DNA from: Rhodocyclaceae bacterium
GTDB lineage: Bacteria > Pseudomonadota > Gammaproteobacteria > Burkholderiales > Ga0077523
Length of the DNA: 64,000 bases
Assembly (NCBI GenBank): GCA_020248405.1
Contig: JADCHQ010000002.1
Location: 1-64,000 of the forward strand
Reading direction: 5' to 3'
Part shown: positions 8,938 to 18,453 of the stretch, piece by piece
Numbering within the stretch: the first letter of the stretch is position 1
How the letters are laid out: each line of letters opens with the position of its first letter
The notes under the pieces: model-generated
Databases searched by the model: none
Told to the model about the DNA's origin: nothing
Seen by the model: only the letters and a program-made list of their open reading frames with translations
Translations under genes and position numbers: made by a program

Positions 8938-10065
8938 ATGTCCCGCATTGCTACCCGGATCGCTTTCGCGACCGCCATGGTCCTGACCCTGTCGGGCATG
9001 TTCGCCTCTCCGACCGTGCTGGCGCAACAACGAATCAAGGATCTGGCAACACTCGCCGGTGTGCGCGCAAACCAGTTGGTGGGCTATGGCGTTGTGGTGG
9101 GTCTCGACGGCACCGGCGACCAGACCACCCAGACCCCTTTCACCACCCAGAGCCTCGGGGCGATGTTGCAGCAACTCGGTGTGACCTTGCCTCCCGGCCT
9201 CAACCTGCAATTGCGCAACGTGGCGGCGGTCATGGTGACCGCACAACTGCCGCCTTTCGCCCGGCCCGGCCAGACCATCGATGTGACCGTTTCTTCCATG
9301 GGCAACGCCCGCAGCCTGCGCGGCGGCACGCTGTTGCTCACACCACTGCGCGGTGCCGACGGACAGATCTACGCCATCACCCAGGGCAATGTCCTGGTGG
9401 CCGGCGCGGGCGGGCAGTCCGGTGGCACCAGCGTGACGGTCAATCACCTCAACGTGGGACGCATTCCCCAGGGTGCCACGGTGGAGCGCGCCGTGCCCTC
9501 GTCCATCGCCCAAGGAGGCGAACTGGTGTTTCAGACCCTCGACACCGACTTCACCACTGCCACCCGAATGGTGGAGGCCATCAATGCCGCCCTCGGCCCT
9601 GGCATGGCCGTGGCTACCGACGCCCGTCAGGTACGGGTGCGGGCGCCGGAGGACCCGGCCCAGCGCGTGGCATTCGTGTCACGGCTGGAGAACCTGCTGG
9701 TCAACCCCGCGGAAGCCTCGCCTCGGGTGATCGTCAACAGCCGCACCGGCTCGGTGGTGATGAACACTCGTGTCCTGGTGAGCAACTGCGCCGTGGCGCA
9801 CGGCAACCTGTCGGTGACCATCCAGACTGAACCGATCATCAGCCAGCCCGGGGCGCTCTCGGGCGGGCGGACCGTGACCGCCGAACGGGCCAACGTGGAG
9901 GTGAAGTCCGACAAGGCGGGTCTAGTGGTGCTGCCCAACACCACCTCCCTGGCCGATGTGGTGCGTGCGCTAAATTCGGTGGGGGCAACGCCCATCGATC
10001 TTCTCGCGATCCTGCAGGCCATGAAAGCTGCCGGGGCCCTCAAGGCCGAACTGGAAGTCATCTAA
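8938..10065 (+). CDS. flgI: Flagellar P-ring protein FlgI
   Basis: Periplasmic protein that assembles into the P ring in the peptidoglycan layer. The 375-residue product has a Sec signal peptide ending near VLAQQ and the family opening RIKDLATLAGVRANQLVGYG. It ends with the conserved LVVLPNTTSLADVVRALNSVG region. ATG 8938, with AGGGAGAA just upstream, is the start; the frame is open further 5' but enters flgH. One Cys (SNCAVAHG) is conserved-looking. Confidence 0.96.
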   Translation: MSRIATRIAFATAMVLTLSGMFASPTVLAQQRIKDLATLAGVRANQLVGYGVVVGLDGTGDQTTQTPFTTQSLGAMLQQLGVTLPPGLNLQLRNVAAVMVTAQLPPFARPGQTIDVTVSSMGNARSLRGGTLLLTPLRGADGQIYAITQGNVLVAGAGGQSGGTSVTVNHLNVGRIPQGATVERAVPSSIAQGGELVFQTLDTDFTTATRMVEAINAALGPGMAVATDARQVRVRAPEDPAQRVAFVSRLENLLVNPAEASPRVIVNSRTGSVVMNTRVLVSNCAVAHGNLSVTIQTEPIISQPGALSGGRTVTAERANVEVKSDKAGLVVLPNTTSLADVVRALNSVGATPIDLLAILQAMKAAGALKAELEVI

Positions 10066-10080
10066 GGTCGGAGCAACCCC

Positions 10081-10410
10081 ATGAACCCCCTGGATGGCGC
10101 CAGTCTTGCCTTCGATCCGCGACGCACCGCGGCCTTGCTCGGAGATGCGAAGGGCGGCGACGCGGCGTCTCTGCGCAAGGTGGCGCAGGAGTTCGAGGCG
10201 CTATTACTGCAGCAGGTGCTCAAGGCGGCGCGCGCTGCGAATCCTGGTAACGAATACTTCGATAGCGAGGCCACGCGAACCTTCACCGGCATGCTCGACG
10301 AGCAGCATGCCCAGGCGCTGTCGCGCGGGCGAGGTATCGGGCTGGCCGACCTTATCGTCCGCCAGATGGAACTCGTCCAGGGGGTCAAGAAAACCCCCGT
10401 CTCTCCGTAA
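10081..10410 (+). CDS. flgJ: FlgJ-type rod-binding protein, N-terminal domain only
   Basis: A 109-residue protein corresponding to the rod-cap (Rod-binding) domain of FlgJ: LRKVAQEFEALLLQQVLKAAR, followed by the FTGMLDEQHAQALSRGRGIGLADLIVRQM signature. The C-terminal peptidoglycan-hydrolase (glucosaminidase) domain of two-domain FlgJ is absent, and the frame closes cleanly before flgK with no degenerate hydrolase remnant. A separate lytic enzyme must therefore open the wall for the rod. It sits between flgI and flgK, in the usual position. Confidence 0.93.
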   Translation: MNPLDGASLAFDPRRTAALLGDAKGGDAASLRKVAQEFEALLLQQVLKAARAANPGNEYFDSEATRTFTGMLDEQHAQALSRGRGIGLADLIVRQMELVQGVKKTPVSP

Positions 10411-10431
10411 ACGAATCGTCAGGGAACAGGG

Positions 10432-12333
10432 ATGAACACGGGTTCGGTCTTCAACATTGGCGTTTCCGGGTTGCAGGCGGCACAGGCTGGCCTGACCACC
10501 ACCAGCCATAACATCGCCAATGCCGGCACGGAAGGGTTCACGCGCCAGTCGGTGATTCAAGGCAGCCGCAACCCGCAGCCCACGGGCGCGGGCTTTTTTG
10601 GCCAAGGCGTTGCCATCAACACCGTTCGGCGCCAGTACAGCGAGTTTCTCGCCGGGCAGGTGTTGGCTGCCCAGACTCAGGCGAGTCATTTGAAGAGCTT
10701 TCTCGACCAAGCGTCCCAGTTGGACGGCATCCTCGCCGATCCGGCCGCCGGTATGTCGCCCGCCATTCAGGATTTCTTTGGCGGTGTTCAGGACGTGGCG
10801 GCCAACCCCGCATCAGTGCCATCGCGTCAAGCCATGATCAGTCTCGGGCAGTCCCTGGTGGCGCGCTTCCAGTCCTTGGACGACCGGTTCAGTGAAATCC
10901 GCGACGGCGTGAATTCAGCGATCGATGGCACGGTTCGCGAGATCAACGCCTTCGCTCAGCAAATTGCCAGGCTCAACAACCAGATACTGTCCTCCGGCAA
11001 CGCGCCGACCACTCCGGCCAATGACCTGCTCGATCAGCGCGACCAACTGGTATCGCAACTCAATGAACTGGTGCGCGTGAGCGTCGTGCCTCAGTCCGAT
11101 GGCAGCTACAACGTCTTCATCGGCACCGGCCAGAGCCTGGTGGTGGGCTCGCAAGCCCTGTCGCTCGAAGCCTCCGTCTCCCCGGAAGATCCGCAGGGCC
11201 GCGCCATCGGCTATGCCGTGGCTGGGACCAGTGTCTCGCTCCCGCCCAACAGCCTTCAGGGGGGGGCATTGGGGGGGCTGCTGGCCTTTCGCAGCGACGC
11301 CCTGGATCCCTCCGTGAATCAACTCGGGCGTGTGGCAGCGGTGCTCGCCAACACCTTCAATCAGCAGATGCGCCTCGGTCAAGACCTGAGGGGCAATCTG
11401 GGAGGTGATTTCTTTGCCGCACCCCAGGCAACGGTGCAGGCTCGCACCACCAACAGCGGCAGCGGGGTGCTGTCGGCGACGCTCTCCGATCCGGGTCAAC
11501 TGGTTGCCTCCGACTATCGCTTCACCTTTTCCGCGGGCAGCTGGATCGTGGACCGGCTCTCCGACGGCACTAGCCAGACCTTCGCCTCCCTTCCGCAGAC
11601 CCTCGACGGCGTCACCGTGAACCTCGCCTCCGGAACTCCGGCTGCGGGCGACAGCTTCATGGTGATGCCAACGCGCTACGTGGCGCGCGATATGCGCATT
11701 ATCATGACCGACACGGCGCGCATCGCCGCTGCCGTGCCGGTACGCACCGCGGTCACGCTGGGCAACCAGGGTGACGCGAGCATCAGCTCTGGCGTGGTGA
11801 CCAGCGTTGCCAACCTGCCCTTGGCTGGCGCCGTCACTCTCACCTACGTGCAGGGCACCAACGAATTCACCGTGGCCGGCGCCGTACCCGCCGCAGGGCC
11901 CTTTACCTACACCTCGGGTGGCACCATCGCCTTCAACGGCGTGGAGTTCCAGATCAGCGGCACACCCCGTAACGGCGATACCTTCACCCTCGCCAACAAC
12001 GCCAACGGCGTGGCCGACAACCGCAATGCGCTCAGACTTGCTGGGTTGCAGACCGCCAATACGGTGGCTGGCGGCACGGCCAGCTACCAGGGCGCCTACA
12101 GCAAGCTGGTGAGCGATGTGGGGATCCAGACGCGTGAGTCGCAAATCCAGTTCACGGCTCAGGAGTCGCTGCTCAAGCAGACCACCGTCGCCTTGCAAGG
12201 CGTCTCGGGAGTGAATCTTGACGAAGAGGCCGCGAACCTGGTGCGCTATCAGCAGGCCTACCAAGCTTCGGGCAAGGTATTGCAGATTGCGTCCACGCTG
12301 TTCGACACCCTGCTCGCACTGGGCGGCAGATAA
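10432..12333 (+). CDS. flgK: Flagellar hook-associated protein 1, FlgK
   Basis: Forms the first hook-filament junction ring; secreted through the flagellar type III system. The 633-residue product shows the N-terminal rod/hook motif GVSGLQAAQAGLTTTSHNIANAGTEGFTRQ (as separate conserved blocks) and the C-terminal heptad-rich end NLVRYQQAYQASGKVLQIA. The middle contains a variable Ala/Gly/Thr-rich domain. It lies 21 bp after flgJ and 13 bp before flgL. Confidence 0.95.
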   Translation: MNTGSVFNIGVSGLQAAQAGLTTTSHNIANAGTEGFTRQSVIQGSRNPQPTGAGFFGQGVAINTVRRQYSEFLAGQVLAAQTQASHLKSFLDQASQLDGILADPAAGMSPAIQDFFGGVQDVAANPASVPSRQAMISLGQSLVARFQSLDDRFSEIRDGVNSAIDGTVREINAFAQQIARLNNQILSSGNAPTTPANDLLDQRDQLVSQLNELVRVSVVPQSDGSYNVFIGTGQSLVVGSQALSLEASVSPEDPQGRAIGYAVAGTSVSLPPNSLQGGALGGLLAFRSDALDPSVNQLGRVAAVLANTFNQQMRLGQDLRGNLGGDFFAAPQATVQARTTNSGSGVLSATLSDPGQLVASDYRFTFSAGSWIVDRLSDGTSQTFASLPQTLDGVTVNLASGTPAAGDSFMVMPTRYVARDMRIIMTDTARIAAAVPVRTAVTLGNQGDASISSGVVTSVANLPLAGAVTLTYVQGTNEFTVAGAVPAAGPFTYTSGGTIAFNGVEFQISGTPRNGDTFTLANNANGVADNRNALRLAGLQTANTVAGGTASYQGAYSKLVSDVGIQTRESQIQFTAQESLLKQTTVALQGVSGVNLDEEAANLVRYQQAYQASGKVLQIASTLFDTLLALGGR

Positions 12334-12346
12334 ACGGAGCATTGCC

Positions 12347-13648
12347 ATGCGCGTGAGCACCGCCACCATCTATGACCAGGGTGTGTTCAACATCCAGCGT
12401 AACCAGTCGGAGCTTCTCAAGGTGCAGGAGCAGGTATCCACGGGGCGGCGGGTGCTCACGCCTGCGGATGATCCGGTGTCCGCCAGCCGCGCCCTGGAGG
12501 TCTCCCAAAGCAAGGCTATTACGGCCCAGTTCGCTCGTAACACCGAATCGGCCACCGCCGCCATCGGTCTCACCGAGAATTCCCTGCAGCGCTACACGAC
12601 CCTGCTGCAGGATGTGAAGGTCCTGGCGGTGAATGCTGGCAATGGCTCCCTCACACCCAATGACCGCAAGAGCATCGCCACAGAGTTGCGCGAGCGGTAC
12701 GGGGAATTGCTGGGCATCGCCAATACCACCGACAGCAACGGGTTGTTCCTGTTTTCGGGTTACCGGGGTGCCACCCAGCCTTTCACCGAGACAGCTCCCG
12801 GAACGGTGGCCTACAACGGCGATCAGGGCAGCCGCGAGATCCAGATAGGCGCCTCGGCCCAGGTCGCCGTGAGCGCGGCGGGCAGCGAGGTGTTCCAGCG
12901 CATCCGCACCGGCAATGGCACTTTTCAGACCGCGGCCGGTGCCGCCAACACCGGCACGGGTGTGGTGGATGCGGGGGTGGTGCGCGATGCGACCGCCTGG
13001 GCCGCGCCCGGCAATCCGGGCAGTTTCGAGGTGCGTTTCTTCCGGGACTCTGCCGTGCCGTCCGTGACCACCTATGACATCGTGGACACGGTGAACAATC
13101 TGTCTCTCACCACGGGCGCTGCGCCAGCCGCTGGTCCTTACCTGCGGACCTTCCAGCCGGGCGCCGCCATTGTCGGCGCCCGCCAGACGCCCCCGGACAC
13201 GAACCCTGCGCCCTTTGATTTTGGATTCCAGCTATCGGTGCAGGGCCAGCCCGCCACCGGCGATGCCTTCTCGGTAACCTCTTCCACCGAACAGGACGTC
13301 TTCAGCACCGTCTGGAACCTGATCCAGGCGCTCGAGTCCAGCCAGGCCGGCGCCACGGGAGCCACCCGGGTGACCAACGCCGTGAACACCGCGCTCACGG
13401 AGTTAGACAACGCCCTGGAGGTGAATCTGACCGTGCGGGCGGGCGTCGGGGCGCGCATGCGCCAGATCGATACTGCCAAGAGTGGCGCCGACGACCTGCA
13501 ATTGCAGTACGAACGCACCCTTTCCCAACTCACCGACCTGGACTACAACAAAGCCGTCAGCGAACTGACATTTCAGCAGGTCAGCCTCGAGGCGGCGCAA
13601 AAGTCCTTCCTGCGGGTGCAGGGCCTGAGCCTGTTCCAGTTTTTGTAA
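12347..13648 (+). CDS. flgL: Flagellar hook-associated protein 3, FlgL
   Basis: Second hook-filament junction protein, related to flagellin. The 433-residue product begins MRVSTATIYDQGV and has the flagellin-like N-terminal helix with VSTGRRVLTPADDPVSAS, plus a C-terminal coiled-coil helix ending QKSFLRVQGLSLFQFL. ATG 12347, with GGAG upstream, is preferred over in-frame codons inside flgK. It ends 7 bp from the convergent mfd stop. Confidence 0.95.
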   Translation: MRVSTATIYDQGVFNIQRNQSELLKVQEQVSTGRRVLTPADDPVSASRALEVSQSKAITAQFARNTESATAAIGLTENSLQRYTTLLQDVKVLAVNAGNGSLTPNDRKSIATELRERYGELLGIANTTDSNGLFLFSGYRGATQPFTETAPGTVAYNGDQGSREIQIGASAQVAVSAAGSEVFQRIRTGNGTFQTAAGAANTGTGVVDAGVVRDATAWAAPGNPGSFEVRFFRDSAVPSVTTYDIVDTVNNLSLTTGAAPAAGPYLRTFQPGAAIVGARQTPPDTNPAPFDFGFQLSVQGQPATGDAFSVTSSTEQDVFSTVWNLIQALESSQAGATGATRVTNAVNTALTELDNALEVNLTVRAGVGARMRQIDTAKSGADDLQLQYERTLSQLTDLDYNKAVSELTFQQVSLEAAQKSFLRVQGLSLFQFL

Positions 13649-13655
13649 AACGGCG

Positions 13656-16600
13656 CTAGCCCGGCTTTCGGGCTGTGGAGCCTGCGGGGGGCGGGCCGGT
13701 AACCCCGGCGACCGGGGCGGCAAGGTCCGCGAGCACCTGCTTCAACCGCGCCACCCGCATGCCTGGCTCCGAGAGCGCAGAATCAATGCGCAGGCGCTCC
13801 GGTCCGGACAGGCGCCAGCCCTTGCGCGTTTGAATGAGTTGCAGGATGCGCGCCGGGTCGATGGGCGGGCTGGGCCGGAATTGCAGCGTGAGGGCCTCGG
13901 GCGCCGCGTCGATTTTCGCCACGCCCAGGGGCTCGGCCAGGATGCGCAGCCGGTGGGTGTCCAGCAGTGCCTTCACGGCGTCCGCAGGACGGCCGAAGCG
14001 GTCCACCAGTTCCTCGGTCAGCGCGTCCAGGGCTTCGGTGCTCTCGCAGCCCGCCAGCCGCTTGTAGAGCACGAGGCGCTCGTGCACGTCGGTGCACCAG
14101 TCCGCCGGCAGCAGCGCGGGAGTATGCAGGCGGATCTCCACGCCGGCGTGCAGCGGCCCCTCCAGGTCGGGCTCGCGACCGGCCTTGAGCGATTTCACCG
14201 CGCGGTTGAGCAGATCGATGTAGAGGCTGAAGCCCACCTGCTGCATCTCGCCGCTCTGGTTTTCGCCCAGCACTTCACCCGCGCCGCGGATCTCCAGGTC
14301 GTGCATGGCCAGGTAGAAGCCTGCGCCCAGCTCATCCATCAGCGTGATGGCCTCGAGGCGCTTCTTCGCCTGCGCGCCGAGGGCGTCCTCGCCGGGGGTG
14401 AGCAGATAGGCGTAGGCCTGGTGGTGGGAGCGGCCCACGCGGCCGCGCAACTGGTGAAGTTGCGCCAGACCGAAGCGATCGGCGCGGTTGATGAGGATGG
14501 TGTTGGCGCTGGGCACGTCGATGCCCGTTTCGATGATGGTGGTGCACAACAGCACATTGAAGCGGCCAGCGTAAAAGTCCCGCATGGCGGCCTCCAGGTC
14601 GCGCTCGCCCATCTGCCCGTGGGCCACGCGGATGCGTGCTTCCGGCAGCAGTGCGGTGAGCTTGGCCTCCCAGTTGCCGATGGTTTCCACCTCGTTGTGA
14701 AGAAAATACACCTGCCCGCCGCGCTTGAGTTCGCGCAGCACCGCCTCGCGCACCAGCCCATCGGAGAAGCGCGACACGAAGGTCTTGATGGCGAGCCGCT
14801 TCTGGGGCGCCGTGGCGATCACCGAAAATTCGCGCAGCCCCTCCAGCGACAGCGCCAGCGTGCGCGGGATCGGCGTGGCGGTGAGGGTGAGCACGTCCAC
14901 CTCGGCGCGCAGCGCCTTGAGGCGCTCCTTCTGGCGAACGCCGAAGCGATGCTCCTCGTCGATGATCACCAAGCCCAGCCGCGCGAAGTTCACCCCTTCC
15001 GACAGCAGCTTGTGGGTGCCGATGACGATGTCCACCGTGCCGGCCGTGAGGCCTGCCAGCACCGTGGCCGATTCCTTCGCCGAGCGGAACCGCGACAGCT
15101 CTGCCACCTTCACCGGCCACTCGGAAAAGCGGTCGGCGAAGCTCTGGAAGTGCTGTTCGGCCAGCAGCGTGGTGGGCACCAGCACCGCCACCTGCTTGCC
15201 GTCCGCCACCGCCACGAAGGCCGCGCGCAGCGCCACCTCGGTCTTGCCGAAGCCCACGTCGCCGCAAATGAGGCGGTCCATGGGCCGGCCGCTTTCCAGG
15301 TCGGCAATGACCGCCTGGATGGCCGCCGCCTGGTCGGGCGTTTCCTCGAAGGGGAAACCCGCCGCGAAGGACTCGTAATCCTGATGCCGCAGCTTGAAGG
15401 CGTGGCCCGTGCGCGCCGCGCGCTGCGCGTACAGGTGCAGCAGCTCGGCGGCGGTGTCGCGCACCTGCCGCGCGGCGCGGCGGCGCGCCTTCTGCCAGTC
15501 GCCGCTGCCCAGCTTGTGTAGCGGCGCGTTCTCCGGCGACACCCCGGCGTAGCGGCTGATGAGCTGCAATTGCGACACCGGCACGTACAGCCGGTCGCCG
15601 CCCTCGTATTCGAGCAGCAGGAATTCCGCGGGCCCCTCGCCGTGCTCCATGGTGACCAGGCCGAGATAGCGGCCGATGCCATGGCTTTCGTGCACCACCG
15701 GGTCGCCCACCTTCACCTCGGAGAGATCGCGCAGCACGTTCTCCGCCGAGGTGCGGCGCTCGCGCTCGCGCGCCCCGCGACGGCGGGCAGTGGCTGCGTA
15801 CAACTCGGCCTCGGTGATCACCGCCAGAGCTTCGCCAGGCAGTACGAAGCCCTCGGCGAGCGGCGCCACGCACAGCGCCAGCGGCGCCGTGGCGCGGGCG
15901 AAGGCATCGAAGTCCTCCACCAGCGCGGGCGCCATGCCGTGCTCCGCCAGCAGTTCCAACATGGCTTCGCGCCGCCCGGGGCTGTCGGCAGCCAACAGCA
16001 CGCGCCCCGCGAAACTGCCCGTGAAGGCCCGCAATGCGCCCAGCGGATCCGCGGCGCGCCGGTCCACGGCCAACGGTGGCAACGCAGGGGCCGGCGAGTC
16101 CTGGTCCGCTGCCGACTGGGGCCGTAGCACCTCCAGCCGCGCGAAGGGCTTCACCATGCCGAAGAATTCGTCCTCGCGTAGGTACAGTGCCGCGGGCGGC
16201 AGCAGGGGCTGGTCGCCGTCTCCGCGCAGCAACTGGTAGCGCGACTGGGTATCGGCCCAGAAGCTGCGTAAGGCCGTGGCGGCGTCGCCGTGCAACACCA
16301 CCGTGGCCGAGGCGCCCAGGTAGTCGGCTAGCACCGCGGTGCCCTCGAAGAACAGCGGCAGGTAGTACTCCACGCCGGGCGGCGCCACGGCGTTGCCCAC
16401 GTCGCGATACACCCGGCGGCGCGAGGGATCGCCCTCGAACTCCTCGCGGAAGCGGCGCCTGAAGAGCGTGCGTCCGGCCTCGTCCATGGGAAACTCCCGC
16501 GCTGGCAGCAGCCGCACCTCGCGCACGGGATAAACCGAGCGCTGGGTATCCACGTCGAAGGCACGGATGGTCTCGATCTCCTCGTCCAGCAGATCGATGC

Positions 16601-17135
16601 GGTAGGGCAGCGCCGATCCCATGGGGAACAGATCGATCAGGCCGCCGCGAAAACTGAACTCGCCCGGCGCAACCACCTGGGACACGTGGCTGTACCCGGC
16701 CATGGCGAGCTGTTCGCGGAAGCGCGCTGAATCCAGGCGCTCGCCCTCGCGGAAAAAGAAGGTGTAGGCAGCCAGGTACTGTCGCGGCGGCAATCGCAAC
16801 AGCGCGGTGCTCAACGGCACGAGCACGGCGTCCACCTTGCCCTGGGAGAGCAGGTGCAGGGTTTCGAGCCGCTCCGACACCAGATCCTGGTGAGGCGAAA
16901 AACTGTCGTAGGGCAGCGTCTCCCAGTCGGGCAGCAGGTGCACTGCCAGGCCGGGTGCGAACCACCGCATTTCCTCCACCAGGCGGCGGGCGTCGGCGGC
17001 GTCGGCGGTGACGATGGCCAGCGGTCGCGCCCGCGCGGCCAGGCGCGCGAGCGCCAGGGCATCGGCTGACCCGGCCAGCGGCGCCGCGGTACCGCGTTGG
17101 CCGGTGGGCGGTGCGGCGAGCAAGGGAGCGTTCAC
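13656..17135 (-). CDS. mfd: Transcription-repair coupling factor Mfd
   Basis: A large cytoplasmic DNA translocase that removes stalled RNA polymerase at lesions and recruits UvrA. The product is about 1159 residues, near the usual 1150. It has UvrB-like N-terminal modules (DWETLPYDSFSPHQD, PGEFSFRGGLIDLFP) and a CarD-like RNA-polymerase interaction domain (GDPVVHESHGIGRYLG). The RecG-like helicase follows, with Walker A GDVGFGKTEVALRAAF, DEEH box, TATPIPRTLA, and the motif V/VI region. GTG 17135 is the most plausible start, since no ATG is available near the conserved N-terminus; a frame open further upstream lacks similarity. Confidence 0.93.
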   Translation of the reverse strand: MNAPLLAAPPTGQRGTAAPLAGSADALALARLAARARPLAIVTADAADARRLVEEMRWFAPGLAVHLLPDWETLPYDSFSPHQDLVSERLETLHLLSQGKVDAVLVPLSTALLRLPPRQYLAAYTFFFREGERLDSARFREQLAMAGYSHVSQVVAPGEFSFRGGLIDLFPMGSALPYRIDLLDEEIETIRAFDVDTQRSVYPVREVRLLPAREFPMDEAGRTLFRRRFREEFEGDPSRRRVYRDVGNAVAPPGVEYYLPLFFEGTAVLADYLGASATVVLHGDAATALRSFWADTQSRYQLLRGDGDQPLLPPAALYLREDEFFGMVKPFARLEVLRPQSAADQDSPAPALPPLAVDRRAADPLGALRAFTGSFAGRVLLAADSPGRREAMLELLAEHGMAPALVEDFDAFARATAPLALCVAPLAEGFVLPGEALAVITEAELYAATARRRGARERERRTSAENVLRDLSEVKVGDPVVHESHGIGRYLGLVTMEHGEGPAEFLLLEYEGGDRLYVPVSQLQLISRYAGVSPENAPLHKLGSGDWQKARRRAARQVRDTAAELLHLYAQRAARTGHAFKLRHQDYESFAAGFPFEETPDQAAAIQAVIADLESGRPMDRLICGDVGFGKTEVALRAAFVAVADGKQVAVLVPTTLLAEQHFQSFADRFSEWPVKVAELSRFRSAKESATVLAGLTAGTVDIVIGTHKLLSEGVNFARLGLVIIDEEHRFGVRQKERLKALRAEVDVLTLTATPIPRTLALSLEGLREFSVIATAPQKRLAIKTFVSRFSDGLVREAVLRELKRGGQVYFLHNEVETIGNWEAKLTALLPEARIRVAHGQMGERDLEAAMRDFYAGRFNVLLCTTIIETGIDVPSANTILINRADRFGLAQLHQLRGRVGRSHHQAYAYLLTPGEDALGAQAKKRLEAITLMDELGAGFYLAMHDLEIRGAGEVLGENQSGEMQQVGFSLYIDLLNRAVKSLKAGREPDLEGPLHAGVEIRLHTPALLPADWCTDVHERLVLYKRLAGCESTEALDALTEELVDRFGRPADAVKALLDTHRLRILAEPLGVAKIDAAPEALTLQFRPSPPIDPARILQLIQTRKGWRLSGPERLRIDSALSEPGMRVARLKQVLADLAAPVAGVTGPPPAGSTARKPG
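13658..13674. terminator. Hairpin at the flgL/mfd convergent junction
   Basis: AGCCCG, a 5-nt loop, then CGGGCT forms a 6-bp GC-rich stem over the mfd stop codon, 10 bp after the flgL stop. There is no strong T tract on either side. It may act as a weak bidirectional terminator. Confidence 0.3.
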
Positions 17136-17218
17136 GGCAGAGGAAAGCAGTTCAATGAGAGGGGGGCAAAAAAGGGCGCGGATTATAGACTCCAGCTCTG
17201 AACTGCCCTGCCGCGAGG

Positions 17219-17962
17219 TTGCGGGATAATCGCGCCATCTTGGATACCGCCAATTCCACTTCACCGCGCCTGCACGCGCTGGTGCCCGCCGCCGGCAGCG
17301 GCAGCCGCCTGGGCCATGCGATCCCCAAGCAGTACCTGCCGCTGGCAGGCAAGCCGCTGTTGCGACACACCCTCGATGCGCTGGCCTCCAGCCCCCGGCT
17401 CCATGCCATCCACGTGGTGCTGGCGCCCCACGACACGCTGTTCGAGGCCACCATGGGCAATGACCTGCATGCCCACGCACGGGCGCTGCGGGTGGGCGGT
17501 GCCACGCGTGCCGAGTCGGTGCGCAACGGCCTGCGCGCGTTGCGCGGCGAAGCGGCTGAATCCGATTGGGTGCTGGTGCACGATGCCGCGCGCCCGTGTC
17601 TGAGCGCCACGCTCATCCACCGGCTGGTGGAGGCTGTGCTGCCCGATGCCGTGGGTGGCATCCTGGCGCTGCCGGTGGCCGACACGGTCAAGGTCTCGGA
17701 CGAGGCACGGCGCATCGCTGGCACGGTGGATCGTCATGGTCTGTGGCTCGCCCAGACGCCGCAGATGTTCCGCTTCGGCTTGCTGCGCGAAGCGCTCGAA
17801 TCGGCCGATCCGGCCACAGTCACCGACGAAGCCTCGGCGGTGCAGGCGCTCGGGCATCGACCGTTGCTGGTGGAGGGAGACGTGACCAACCTGAAAGTGA
17901 CCTGGAGCGGCGATGCCGCGCTGGCGGCATGCATTCTCGCCGCCGCGGGAGCGCCCCCATGA
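17219..17962 (+). CDS. ispD: 2-C-methyl-D-erythritol 4-phosphate cytidylyltransferase
   Basis: Third step of the MEP isoprenoid pathway: joins CTP and MEP to give CDP-ME. About 240 residues, normal size. Contains the CTP-binding signature [11 protein letters not shown]...PKQYLPL (about residues 22-42), [10 protein letters not shown] and the [11 protein letters not shown] motif. No ATG is available; TTG at 17219 or the in-frame TTG at 17240 is the start. It faces mfd divergently and overlaps ispF by ATGA. Confidence 0.93.
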   Translation: MRDNRAILDTANSTSPRLHALVPAAGSGSRLGHAIPKQYLPLAGKPLLRHTLDALASSPRLHAIHVVLAPHDTLFEATMGNDLHAHARALRVGGATRAESVRNGLRALRGEAAESDWVLVHDAARPCLSATLIHRLVEAVLPDAVGGILALPVADTVKVSDEARRIAGTVDRHGLWLAQTPQMFRFGLLREALESADPATVTDEASAVQALGHRPLLVEGDVTNLKVTWSGDAALAACILAAAGAPP

Positions 17963-18441
17963 CCCAACTGCGCGTGGGGCAGGGGTTCGATGTCCATGCC
18001 CTGGTGCCTGGCAGGCCGCTGGTGATCGGTGGCGTCACCATCGACCACCCCCGCGGCCTGCTGGGCCACTCCGATGCCGATGTGCTGCTGCACGCACTGA
18101 CCGACGCGCTGCTGGGGGCCGCGGCGCTGGGCGATATCGGCCGCCATTTTCCCGACACCGATCCCGCCTGGGCAGGCGCCGACAGCCGCGCGCTGCTACG
18201 CCACGCCTGCGAGTTGGTGCGCGCCGCGGGCTGGCGGGTGGCCAATGCGGATTGCACCATCATTGCCCAGGCGCCGCGCATGGCGCCCCATGTGGTCGCC
18301 ATGGTGGCCAACATCGCCGCTGACCTGGGGCTCGCCCCGCATGAAGTGAACGTGAAGGCCAAGACCACCGAGCGTCTGGGCTTTACCGGCCGGGGCGAGG
18401 GTATCGCCGCCGAAGCGGTGGTTTTGCTGCGCCGCGACTGA
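17959..18441 (+). CDS. ispF: 2-C-methyl-D-erythritol 2,4-cyclodiphosphate synthase
   Basis: Converts CDP-ME 2-phosphate to the cyclic diphosphate in the MEP pathway. The 160-residue product carries metal-binding D-x-H (GFDVHAL), [11 protein letters not shown], the IGRHFPDTD signature and the C-terminal [20 protein letters not shown]. The 4-bp ATGA overlap with ispD indicates coupled translation. Confidence 0.97.
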   Translation: MTQLRVGQGFDVHALVPGRPLVIGGVTIDHPRGLLGHSDADVLLHALTDALLGAAALGDIGRHFPDTDPAWAGADSRALLRHACELVRAAGWRVANADCTIIAQAPRMAPHVVAMVANIAADLGLAPHEVNVKAKTTERLGFTGRGEGIAAEAVVLLRRD

Positions 18442-18453
18442 GACCCCGCAAGG

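Noticed and set aside
10915-12369. 484-codon frame antisense to flgK
   Set aside because: Gly/His/Arg-rich translation without family motifs; explained by high GC and the well-supported flgK frame.
13830-15521. 563-codon frame antisense to mfd
   Set aside because: Composition typical of an antisense shadow; the Mfd helicase motifs on the other strand are unmistakable.
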